Assembly: GCF_038562415.1 (NCBI RefSeq)
Contig: NZ_JBCFBA010000010.1
Coordinates: forward strand, 1 to 64,000
DNA length: 64,000 nucleotides
Source: Solidesulfovibrio sp.
GTDB lineage: Bacteria > Desulfobacterota > Desulfovibrionia > Desulfovibrionales > Desulfovibrionaceae
Reading direction: 5' to 3'
Below the pieces are notes generated by a model. That model did not search any database. It saw only the letters and a program-made list of their open reading frames with translations, and had not been told where the DNA came from. The translations under genes and the position numbers were made by a program. This document shows positions 26,574 to 36,986 of this stretch, piece by piece (positions within the stretch are counted from its first letter, which is position 1; every line of letters begins with the position of its first letter).

Positions 26574-26750
26574 ATGAAAATCACCCTTCCCCTGTGCCTG
26601 CTGGCCCTGGCCCTGGCCGCCGGACTGTTCGCCCTGGGCCGGGCCGCCCCGGCCGAGGCGCTTAGCGCCTACCGCGACGCCGTCCAGGCCGCGCCCCAAA
26701 GCTGCCTGGGCTGCGGCGGCTGCAACTGCCTCAGCTGCGGCTGCGGTTGA
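26574..26750 (+). CDS. Tiny exported cysteine-rich peptide
   Basis: A 58-residue protein 11 nt after the CBS gene. Residues 1-29 form a signal peptide (MKITLPLCLLALALAAGLFA, cleavage near AEA). The predicted mature part of about 29 residues ends QSCLGCGGCNCLSCGCG. Six cysteines lie at 44, 47, 50, 52, 55 and 57, a CxxCxxCxCxxCxC spacing. This could bind metal, form disulfides or be a modified peptide; no known family is recognised. No tailoring enzyme is adjacent. Confidence 0.6.
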   Translation: MKITLPLCLLALALAAGLFALGRAAPAEALSAYRDAVQAAPQSCLGCGGCNCLSCGCG

Positions 26751-26762
26751 TATCGGGGAAGC

Positions 26763-27494
26763 CTAATCGCCGCCCGGCTCGGTGACGGCGCTGACGGCGA
26801 ACCCGGGCAGGTCGATTCCGGCGGCCGGGCGCTCGGAGAGGATCTCCAGGCGCGGCCCGTCCTCGCGGCCCGGGCGCAGGGCATAGACCCGCCGGGCCCG
26901 GTCGGCGAAATGGTCCACCGGATGGTGGCTGATGTAGAGCACCTGCAGGCCCAGGCGGTCGGCGATGTCGGCGATGAGCCGCACGAAGCCGGGCACCAGG
27001 TCGGGCCGCAGCCAGCAGTCCTGCTCGTCGAGGACCAGAAACGGCCGGTGGCTGGCCGGGTCGAGCTGGGACAGGGCGATCAGGCGCAGGCCCACCGACA
27101 GGATGTTGCACACCGACCCGCCCTGGCCGGTCAGGATGTCCTCGGTGCGGCCGTCCTGCTCCATGTCGAATTCGATAAAAAGCCGGTTGCCCTTGACCTC
27201 CCGGCGCGAGACGACCTTGCGGTCCTGGCCGAGGATCTCGCGCACGGCGTGGCTGAGGTCCGTCTCGACCTCGTCGAGGACGGCGCCGAACAGTTCGCGG
27301 GTCAGCTCCTCCAGTCGGGCGGCCACGCGCGGGGCCATGTCCAAAAAGCCCGAAACCGCGCCCACGGCCCCGCGGCAGGCCAGAAATTCGCGCACCTGGC
27401 CCTCGGCCACGCCCGAAAGCCGGTCCAGGCGCCGCGTCAGGTCCCGGCGCGCCCGCGCTGTTTCCTGCCAATCGGGGAGTGGGGACTGTTCCAT
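26763..27494 (-). CDS. Rad50/SMC-like ATPase, C-terminal half (split protein)
   Basis: A 243-residue protein containing only the C-terminal ATPase lobe of a Rad50/SbcC-type ABC ATPase. Visible are a short helical start (1-40), the signature-like TGQGGSVCNILSVGLRL (122-138), Walker B PFLVLDEQD (151-159) and an H-loop ISHH (188-191). There is no Walker A and no CxxC hook. The missing N-terminal lobe is encoded separately at 28852-30216 in the same cluster. The ATG at 27494 follows AAGGTG. It is separated from the upstream coiled-coil gene by 106 nt containing a REP-like element. Confidence 0.8.
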   Translation of the reverse strand: MEQSPLPDWQETARARRDLTRRLDRLSGVAEGQVREFLACRGAVGAVSGFLDMAPRVAARLEELTRELFGAVLDEVETDLSHAVREILGQDRKVVSRREVKGNRLFIEFDMEQDGRTEDILTGQGGSVCNILSVGLRLIALSQLDPASHRPFLVLDEQDCWLRPDLVPGFVRLIADIADRLGLQVLYISHHPVDHFADRARRVYALRPGREDGPRLEILSERPAAGIDLPGFAVSAVTEPGGD

Positions 27495-27511
27495 AAAAAA
27501 CACCTTGGGGG

Positions 27512-27558
27512 GGAAGCCTCCGGCGGCCAGGCGGGGGTCACCCCCTCCTGGACCTCCC
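27512..27558 (+). repeat. REP-like palindromic element, copy 2
   Basis: Same arms as copies 1 and 3, with central GCGGGGGTCACCCCCTC. It sits inside the split-Rad50 cluster, between the coiled-coil gene and the C-terminal ATPase gene, where a strong mRNA hairpin could modulate expression of the last gene. Confidence 0.85.
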
Positions 27559-27600
27559 GGCCGGGGGAGGCCGTTTCCCTTTTCCTGTGCTGCGCCCGCG

Positions 27601-27921
27601 TTACCCTTCGAACTGGCGTTCCACGGCTTCCAGGTCGCGGCGCACGCCCTGGATGTGCTCGCGATACTCGGCCACAAGCCGCGCGTTTTCCTCGCGCAGG
27701 CGGGTGAGCAGAGCCGCCAGCTCGGCCGGGTCGGCCGTGCCGTACTCGGCCCTGGCCCGGGCCTCCAGCTCGGCCAACTGGCGCGTGAGGTTGGCCAGGT
27801 CCTGCTCGGCCCGGACCTTGTCGTCGCGCAGGCGTTCGTATTCGGCCTTGAGCCCCTCCAGTTCGCGCTGGGGGCCGGCGTCGGCCGCTTGGGGCTGGGG
27901 GCGGCTATTTGTCGGCGGCAT
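27601..27921 (-). CDS. Small coiled-coil protein of the split-Rad50 cluster
   Basis: A 106-residue protein. After a Pro/Gln-rich start (1-20), residues 22-104 are almost pure coiled coil (QRELEGLKAEYERLRDDKVR, LANLTRQLAELEARARAEYG, LTRLREENARLVAEYREHI). It overlaps the phosphoesterase stop by 17 nt, with GGAGGTGACCC before the ATG, so it is translated with it. Position suggests it may supply or stabilise the arm of the split ATPase. No enzymatic motif. Confidence 0.75.
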   Translation of the reverse strand: MPPTNSRPQPQAADAGPQRELEGLKAEYERLRDDKVRAEQDLANLTRQLAELEARARAEYGTADPAELAALLTRLREENARLVAEYREHIQGVRRDLEAVERQFEG

Positions 27922-28855
27922 GGGTCACCTCCCGGTAGAGCTCCCAGATGACGGCCGTCTCCGGGCTTTCGGGGTTGAGGTTGGCGCGCAGGAATTCCCC
28001 GAGCCCGGCCCCCTCGCGGGTGCGCCGCCAGGCCAGCCTGGCCAGGCCCTCCAGGAAGCGCGACGGCTCGGCCGCGGCCTGGGCCTCCTCGGGCGGGAAG
28101 TCCTGGTCCGGAAAGACTTCCGCGAAGGGCCGGTGGGGAATGGGCCAAAATTCCAGGTCCACCGCCCCGGGCCGCCAGATCGCGGCGGCGGGCACGCGCT
28201 CCATGGCCCGGCGGTTGAACTTGAGCCGGGTGATGTTGCCCGGGTTGGCCCAGCGGGTGCCGCCGGCCGCGACCGTCGGCTGGGGCCGATGGATGTGGCC
28301 GTTGATCACCCAGTCCAGGCCCGGGATCTCGCGGATCTTGACGTGCTTGTCCAGAAAATCGGGAAAACCCACGTTGTGGTGGGCAAGCCACACGCTTTCC
28401 TCGCCGGGTGCCTTTTCCACCGAGGCGGGCAGGGGCGCGCCGTCGGGCGAGGCGCCGAGGACGGCCGTGCCCGTGGGGCTGACGAGCCTGGCGAAAAGCC
28501 CGGGCTCGGCCAGCACCGTGGCCACGCCGGCGGCACGCAGCACGGCCAGCGACGTGTCGTCGGTGAAGCGCGCCTGGTACTTGTCGTGGTTGCCCACCAG
28601 GACAAAGGGCCGATGCGGCCGAAACAACTCGATGAGCGCCACGATGAGCGCGTTGGGGTTCTCGCGCGGCCAGTGGAAGAGGTCGCCGAGGACCACCGGC
28701 GCCAGGCGATGGGCGGCGGCATGCTCCAGGCAGGCGGCCAGCTTGGCCAGCACGTCGTCCATGTAGGAATCGAGGCGCTGCATGGGCGGCGTGGCGGCCA
28801 CGTGGGGGTCGGGGACAAGCAGCAGCCCGTCGGCTTCGAGGCGGGGCAGGCTCAC
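27905..28855 (-). CDS. Mre11/SbcD-like metallophosphoesterase
   Basis: A 316-residue calcineurin-type phosphoesterase. Motifs in order: PDPH (Asp16, His18), VVLGDLFH (57-61), VGNHD (87-91), LAHHN (158-161) and NGHIHRP (185-191), giving the usual two-metal site. The C-terminal 70 residues are helical, where Mre11 proteins bind the Rad50 coil base. Its GTG overlaps the stop of the N-terminal ATPase gene by four bases (GTGA), with GGGAGG upstream. Pairing with Rad50-like halves supports a nuclease role in DNA ends or repair. Confidence 0.85.
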   Translation of the reverse strand: MSLPRLEADGLLLVPDPHVAATPPMQRLDSYMDDVLAKLAACLEHAAAHRLAPVVLGDLFHWPRENPNALIVALIELFRPHRPFVLVGNHDKYQARFTDDTSLAVLRAAGVATVLAEPGLFARLVSPTGTAVLGASPDGAPLPASVEKAPGEESVWLAHHNVGFPDFLDKHVKIREIPGLDWVINGHIHRPQPTVAAGGTRWANPGNITRLKFNRRAMERVPAAAIWRPGAVDLEFWPIPHRPFAEVFPDQDFPPEEAQAAAEPSRFLEGLARLAWRRTREGAGLGEFLRANLNPESPETAVIWELYREVTHAADK

Positions 28856-30216
28856 GGCGTGCCTCCCTCGGACGCCCCGTGGCCGTGGCCGCCGCCGAGG
28901 AAGGCCTCGGCGGACAGCTCGCCCCCGCACAGCGGACACGAGCCCAGGGCGGCCAGCCGCGAGGCGATGCGGCCGGAAAGATCGTCCAGGGCCTGGCCGC
29001 GCCGGGCCAGCGTCGCCCCGGCGGCCTCCACGGCCCGGCGGGCGCCGCCAAGGGCCGCGAGCAGTTCGGCCAGGGGCCGGGTGTCGGCCAGGGACGGCGG
29101 CCCGGCCAGGGGGGAAAGGGCGGCGCTTCTGGCCGCCAGGCGATCGGCGGCCGCCCGGGCCGTTTCCAGACGGCGGGTGGCTTGTGCCAGAACGGCCGTG
29201 TCGCCGAGTGTTGGCGGCGGGGTCAGCCCGGCCAGGGCGACGCTTTTGGCCCGGGCCTCGGTCAGGGCCAGCCCCAGGCGCCCCCGCTCCGCCGCGCGCC
29301 GGGCCAGCAAGGCCGTGTCGGCCAGGGACGGCGGCGCGGCCAGACGCGAGGCGGCCGCGCGCCGGGCCAGGGCCGCCGCGCGTCGCCGCGCCAGCGACCG
29401 CTCCTGGGCGAGGCTGGCGGCCAGGGAGGCCGTGTCGGCCAGGGACGGCGGCGCGGCAAGCCCGGAAAGGGCCTGACCGGCGCGCGAAAGCGCCTCCCGG
29501 CGGCGTTGGCGGGCCTCCCGCTCGGCCAGATGGACGCCGAGCGCCGCGATGCGCCGGTCCGAGGCGGTCAGATCGGCTTCCAGGGCCGCCGCCCGTTCCA
29601 GGCGCAGGTCCAGTTCCGGCAGGGGCGCCAGGCGGTCGAGGGCGGCGGCCAGGTCAGCCAGCCGCTTCTCCTGGCGTTTTTTCTCGGTGGCCGCCTTGCG
29701 GATGCGGTCCGTCAGCCTGTTTTGCATGGCGATCAGGTGGGCCGCTTCGGTTGCGGCGGCGAAAAACCCCGACAGGACCGAGCCGGGCTTGTCGAGCAGA
29801 AACACCGGTTCGCGCTGGTTGCCGATGTGCACGTCCACGGCGTCGCCGCCCTCGATAGGCACGCTGGAAAGCCCGAGTATCCGGGTGATTTCCTCGGGCG
29901 GCGTGCGGCCGAATTTGGCGAAGACCTCGGGTTCGGCAGCCCCGGGTCGGGTCAACTCGTAGAGGGCGTATTTCGGCCGGCGCACCCAGGTGACGACGGT
30001 GCCGTCGTCGAGTTCGGCCGTGACCCGGGCCTCGGCGGCGCCGTGGCGGATGACGTGGCGCGGCGCGGGGTTTTCGGCCAGGCAGCGCAGGGCCTCGACC
30101 ACGGCGGACTTGCCGGTGTTGTTGGGGCCGGTGAGGACGGTCAGCCCGGGCGACAGGTCGAGGGTCGTCCGGGCATGGGCCATGAAATCGGTCAGCATCA
30201 GTCGGGTGATCGCCAC
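28852..30216 (-). CDS. Rad50/SMC-like ATPase, N-terminal half ending at a zinc-hook motif (split protein)
   Basis: A 454-residue protein with the N-terminal lobe of a Rad50-type ATPase: ITRLMLTDFMAH and Walker A GPNNTGKS (30-37). Residues 165-425 form an Ala/Arg/Leu-rich helical arm that contains four exact 39-residue repeats, each opening with PP(S/T)L(A/G)DT (at 256, 295, 334 and 373). The arm ends with CPLCGGEL (Cys427, Cys430), like the Rad50 zinc hook, and the protein stops 24 residues later. No signature or Walker B is present. A GTG start at 30216 fits the fold; its Shine-Dalgarno is weak. Confidence 0.82.
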   Translation of the reverse strand: MAITRLMLTDFMAHARTTLDLSPGLTVLTGPNNTGKSAVVEALRCLAENPAPRHVIRHGAAEARVTAELDDGTVVTWVRRPKYALYELTRPGAAEPEVFAKFGRTPPEEITRILGLSSVPIEGGDAVDVHIGNQREPVFLLDKPGSVLSGFFAAATEAAHLIAMQNRLTDRIRKAATEKKRQEKRLADLAAALDRLAPLPELDLRLERAAALEADLTASDRRIAALGVHLAEREARQRRREALSRAGQALSGLAAPPSLADTASLAASLAQERSLARRRAAALARRAAASRLAAPPSLADTALLARRAAERGRLGLALTEARAKSVALAGLTPPPTLGDTAVLAQATRRLETARAAADRLAARSAALSPLAGPPSLADTRPLAELLAALGGARRAVEAAGATLARRGQALDDLSGRIASRLAALGSCPLCGGELSAEAFLGGGHGHGASEGGTP

Positions 30217-30347
30217 CGGGGCAACAGACCAGAAGCGGCCGGAGAATTCAAGGGCCAAGGCGCCGGGGCCAGGGCGCGTCCGGCGCTTTACATTGCGCCC
30301 GGACTCCTTAACAAAGAGCATGACAGGTCGCAGCCAGGAGTACCCGC

Positions 30348-31493
30348 ATGTCCGCCGCCCCAGACCAAACCTGCTTCGCTCCGGCCGAACGGGCCCCGAG
30401 CGCCGAGATCGAACAGCAGTACGCGATCCTTTCCGGCCACGAGATCCCGGTGGTGTTAAACGCCATCCCGGTGATTTCCATGGTGCTCAACCGCTGCCGC
30501 CAGGTGGTCTTCGGCAACCGCAAGTTCGCCGACGTCATCGGCGTGGCCGACATCCGCGAGGCCCTGGGCAAGCGGCCCGGGGAGGCCTTTCGCTGCGTGC
30601 ACGCGGCCGCGGCGCCAAGCGGCTGCGGCACCGGGGAATTCTGCGCCCACTGCGGCGCGGTGCGCTCCATACTGCTGGGGCTGGCCGGCCGGGACAACAT
30701 CCAGGAGTGCAACATCAACCGCGACCACGACGGCAAGGTCGAAGCGCTCGACCTGCGGGTGTCCTCCTCTCCCTTCCTCCTCGACGAAGAACGGTTCCTG
30801 ATCTTTTCCATCACCGACGTCAGCCACGAAAAACGCCGCCGCGCCCTGGAGCGCATCTTCTTCCACGACATGCTCAACACCGTGGGCGGCCTGCAAGGCC
30901 TCATGGAATTCCTGGCCGAGGAGGTCCCCGGCGACCTGCGCCCCGACGCCCAGCTCATCCACAAGGCCATGGTCCAGCTGGCCGACGAGATCACCTACCA
31001 GAAGCAGCTGCTCGCCGCCGAAACCAACGAACTGGAAACCAATTTCGCCCCCCTGTCCTCCAACGACATCCTGGAGCTGGTGGAAGCCACCTTCCAAAAC
31101 GCCGAACAGGCCCGCAGCAAACGGATCGACGTGCGAAACGCCTGCCAGGACGTGCTGGTGACCACCGACCCGGTGCTGCTGCGCCGGGTGCTCGGCAACA
31201 TGGTCAAAAACGCCCTGGAAGCCACGGCCCCGGGGGGCGTGGTGACGCTCGGCTGCGACGCCGCCGGGCAGACCGTGCGCTTCTGGGTGGGAAACGACGC
31301 CGTCATCCCGCGCGGCGTGCGCATGCGCATCTTCAACCGCTCCTTTTCCACCAAGGGCGTGGGCCGGGGACTCGGCACCTACAGCATCAAGCTTTTGACC
31401 GAGCGTTACCTGGGCGGCACGGCGGATTTCCGTTCCGCGACCGGGGAAGGGACCACTTTCTGGGTGCGCCTGCCCCTGTCCCCGGTCGCCTGA
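30348..31493 (+). CDS. PAS-type sensor histidine kinase with a five-ligand Cys/His motif
   Basis: A 381-residue soluble kinase. The N-terminal PAS-like domain (residues 35-160) carries C83-x-H85, C93, C99 and C102 (FRCVH...GCGTGEFCAHCG), which could bind a metal, Fe-S cluster or respond to redox. His173 (FFHDMLNTVGG) is the likely phospho-site. The ATPase domain has N-box VKNALEA (287-292), IFNRSFSTKG and GRGLGTYSIK. No membrane segment, so it senses an internal signal. No response regulator adjoins. CAGGAG precedes the ATG by 7 nt. Confidence 0.9.
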   Translation: MSAAPDQTCFAPAERAPSAEIEQQYAILSGHEIPVVLNAIPVISMVLNRCRQVVFGNRKFADVIGVADIREALGKRPGEAFRCVHAAAAPSGCGTGEFCAHCGAVRSILLGLAGRDNIQECNINRDHDGKVEALDLRVSSSPFLLDEERFLIFSITDVSHEKRRRALERIFFHDMLNTVGGLQGLMEFLAEEVPGDLRPDAQLIHKAMVQLADEITYQKQLLAAETNELETNFAPLSSNDILELVEATFQNAEQARSKRIDVRNACQDVLVTTDPVLLRRVLGNMVKNALEATAPGGVVTLGCDAAGQTVRFWVGNDAVIPRGVRMRIFNRSFSTKGVGRGLGTYSIKLLTERYLGGTADFRSATGEGTTFWVRLPLSPVA

Positions 31494-31504
31494 GCCCCGG
31501 GGGC

Positions 31505-34810
<3,306 letters not shown>

Positions 34811-34876
34811 CGGCGCCCTCCTTTTTTCGGGTTCCTGCCTCCCGTATACGGCTTTTCGCAGTTTTTTCCAGCCGCC

Positions 34877-35647
34877 TCAGCGGGCCGCCACCACCACGTC
34901 CACCCGCGCCGCCCCGGCCCGGCGCAAGGCCCGGGCGGCGGTGTCCACCGTGGCCCCGGTGGTCATGACGTCGTCCACGAGCAGCACCGCCCGGCCGGCC
35001 ACCAGGGCGGGGGCGGCGGCGAAGGCCCCGGCGATGTTGGCCTGGCGCGCGGCGCCGGGCAGGCTGCTTTGCGGCGTGGTGTGGCGGATGCGGGCCAGGG
35101 CGGCCGGGACCACCGGCCGGCCGAGCCGGGCCGCCAGGACCCGGGAAAGCTCCAGGCTCTGGTTGAAGCCCCGCCAGGCCAGGCGCCGGGGATGCAGCGG
35201 CACGGGGACAAGGAGGTCCGGCCCGGCCGGGTCCATGGCCCCCTCGCCCGTACGCGCCGCCGCGCGCAGGTAGGCCTCGGCGACAAGGCCGGCCAAGAGC
35301 CGGCCCTGGCCCAGGCGGCCGTGGAACTTGAACGCCAGCACCAACTGGCGCAAAAGCCCCTCGTAGGCCCCGTGGAAGGCGAACCCGTCCCAGGGCCGGC
35401 CCTGGCGGCGGCAATCGGGACAGACCAGCGGCGCGGCACTCGCCTGGGGGCCGAGCTCCCCGCAACGGGGACAGTGGCCGCCAAGGCGCGGGGCCAAGCG
35501 CGCGGCACAGGCCGGACAGAGGGGATGGGGCTGGTCCGTGTCGGGCAACAGCCCCGAACAGGCCTGGCAGCGGTCGCACAGCGACAGCAGTCCCCGGCCG
35601 AAAAAGCGGACCAGCCGGAGAAGCCGGCCCTCAGGCGCGCAGGCCAC
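34877..35647 (-). CDS. comF: ComF-family phosphoribosyltransferase-like protein
   Basis: A 256-residue protein with an N-terminal double zinc-ribbon (CDRCQAC, CPACAARL, CPRCGELG, CPDCRRQ) and a C-terminal PRTase domain: VPVPLHPRRLAWRGFNQSLELS and the PRPP loop VLLVDDVMTTGATVDT. ComF proteins assist DNA uptake in competent species, but many non-competent bacteria carry them with unknown role. The GTG at 35647 overlaps the upstream gene by 17 nt and has GAGG 6 nt upstream. Last gene of a three-gene minus-strand operon. Confidence 0.9.
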   Translation of the reverse strand: MACAPEGRLLRLVRFFGRGLLSLCDRCQACSGLLPDTDQPHPLCPACAARLAPRLGGHCPRCGELGPQASAAPLVCPDCRRQGRPWDGFAFHGAYEGLLRQLVLAFKFHGRLGQGRLLAGLVAEAYLRAAARTGEGAMDPAGPDLLVPVPLHPRRLAWRGFNQSLELSRVLAARLGRPVVPAALARIRHTTPQSSLPGAARQANIAGAFAAAPALVAGRAVLLVDDVMTTGATVDTAARALRRAGAARVDVVVAAR

Positions 35648-36224
35648 GGGCGGCCTCGCCGGCCAGGGCGGCGATACCGGCCAGGGCGGCGGCGTCGCCG
35701 GCCAGATCCCCCGGCGCGTCCAGGCCGCGGCCCAGCCACGACGAACCGAGCGCCCGGCCCAGGGGACGCAGGAAATACTTGAGCGTCAACAGCGCCCCCT
35801 CGAACAGCCGCTCGCCCCGGGGCCGGCCGGCCACGAGCAGGGCGTGGGCCGGCCCGGGCCCGGCGGGGACGGCGTCGCCGGCCAGGGCGTAGCGGCGCTG
35901 GGCCCGGTCGATGAAGGCCTTACACAGCGCCGGCAGGTGGTAGAAATAGATGGGCGCGGCAAAGACCGCGATTGAGGCCGTCTCGATGACGTCGAAAAGC
36001 GCCTCGGCCGCGTCGCCGTCACGGTCCAGCGGGCAGCGGTGCCCCGGCCCGGCGCAGGCCCCGCAGCCCCGGCACGGGGCCACCGCCTCCTCGCGAAGCC
36101 GGATCAGGCGCACGGCAATCCCCGCCCCGGCCAGCCCCTCGGCGAAGGCCAGGCCGGCCGTGTCGGAATTGCCCCCGGCCCGGGGGCCGCACAGGAACAC
36201 GGCCGCCGGCCCGGGCCGCGTCAC
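35631..36224 (-). CDS. NAD(P)H-dependent FMN reductase-like flavodoxin-fold protein
   Basis: A 197-residue protein with a flavodoxin-like fold. VFLCGPRAGGNSDTAGLAFAEGL forms the FMN-phosphate loop and CRGCGACAGPGHRCPLDRDGD is the Cys-rich segment of iron-sulfur-flavoprotein-like reductases. APIYFYHLPALCKAFIDRAQRRY is the typical second flavin loop. Four cysteines could hold a cluster. The GTG overlaps the metallo-hydrolase stop (GTGA). Electron partner unknown. Confidence 0.85.
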   Translation of the reverse strand: MTRPGPAAVFLCGPRAGGNSDTAGLAFAEGLAGAGIAVRLIRLREEAVAPCRGCGACAGPGHRCPLDRDGDAAEALFDVIETASIAVFAAPIYFYHLPALCKAFIDRAQRRYALAGDAVPAGPGPAHALLVAGRPRGERLFEGALLTLKYFLRPLGRALGSSWLGRGLDAPGDLAGDAAALAGIAALAGEAARGLRA

Positions 36225-36847
36225 CGGGCGAACTCCGAAAAAAACGGATTGTGGCGCCGCTCGTCGCCGACGGTGGTGGCCGGGCCGTGGCCGCTGTAGA
36301 CCACCGTGTCCGGCGGCAGGGCGAAGACGGCCTCCCGCACGGAACGCAGGAGCGTGTCGTAGTCGCCGCCGTCGAAATCCGTGCGGCCGATGGAGCGGTA
36401 GAAAAGCAGGTCCCCGACGAACACCAGGCCGGCCTGGGGGAAATAATAGGACAGGCTGCCCGGCGAATGCCCCGGCGTGGCCAGGACCCGGCACGGTTGG
36501 CCGAGGTAGGTCGCCTCGCCCGGCGCGATGGGCTCCCAGGCGAATGCGGGCACCCGGGGCAGGCCCATGAACCCGCCCCGGCCGAGTTCCGTGTCGAGCA
36601 GGAAGGCGTCGGCCGCCCCGGCGAGGACCGGAACGGCGAAGGCCCGGGCCAGCTCGCCCACGCCGTAGAGGTGGTCGCAGTGCAGGTGCGTGACCAGCAC
36701 CGCTTCCAGGGAAAGTTTTTTTTCGGTCAAAAACGCTGCAACCGGGGCGGGATCGCCGCCGACATCCACCGCGACGGCCACGTTGCCGACGGTGGCCAGA
36801 TAACAGTTCGTCTCCAGGGGGCCGAGGGGAAACGTCTTGATGTCCAT
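36221..36847 (-). CDS. MBL-fold metallo-hydrolase, glyoxalase II-like
   Basis: A 208-residue hydrolase of the metallo-beta-lactamase fold. The zinc-binding motif is THLHCDH (53-59), with downstream ligands in TPGHSPGS, VGDLLFYRSIGRTDF and SGHGPATTVGDERRHNPFF. This is the short GloB2/YcbL-like type found widely in bacteria. Substrate cannot be assigned beyond thioester-like. AAGGAAGG lies before the ATG at 36847. First gene of the operon with the FMN reductase and ComF. Confidence 0.9.
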   Translation of the reverse strand: MDIKTFPLGPLETNCYLATVGNVAVAVDVGGDPAPVAAFLTEKKLSLEAVLVTHLHCDHLYGVGELARAFAVPVLAGAADAFLLDTELGRGGFMGLPRVPAFAWEPIAPGEATYLGQPCRVLATPGHSPGSLSYYFPQAGLVFVGDLLFYRSIGRTDFDGGDYDTLLRSVREAVFALPPDTVVYSGHGPATTVGDERRHNPFFSEFAR

Positions 36848-36986
36848 GTCCGTCCTTCCTTGCGTACCCAGGCGTGGGTCCCTGCCGGATGGGGTGCCGT
36901 TTCGGGGCGGGCACTGTCAAGCCCCGGCCGGCCCGGGGGCCGCCCGCGCTTGTTTTCCCGACGGGTCAACGGTAGATGAAGGCCCC

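Noticed and set aside
26763-29051. One long minus-strand protein joining the C-half ATPase and the region upstream
   Set aside because: The in-frame extension runs antisense to motif usage of the phosphoesterase and coiled-coil genes; the ATG at 27494 with its own ribosome-binding site starts the recognisable ATPase.
26763-30216. The split Rad50 genes as a pseudogene broken by frameshift
   Set aside because: The halves are separated by two intact genes with overlapping starts and stops, and the N-half ends just after a zinc-hook motif. This looks like an organised split, not decay.
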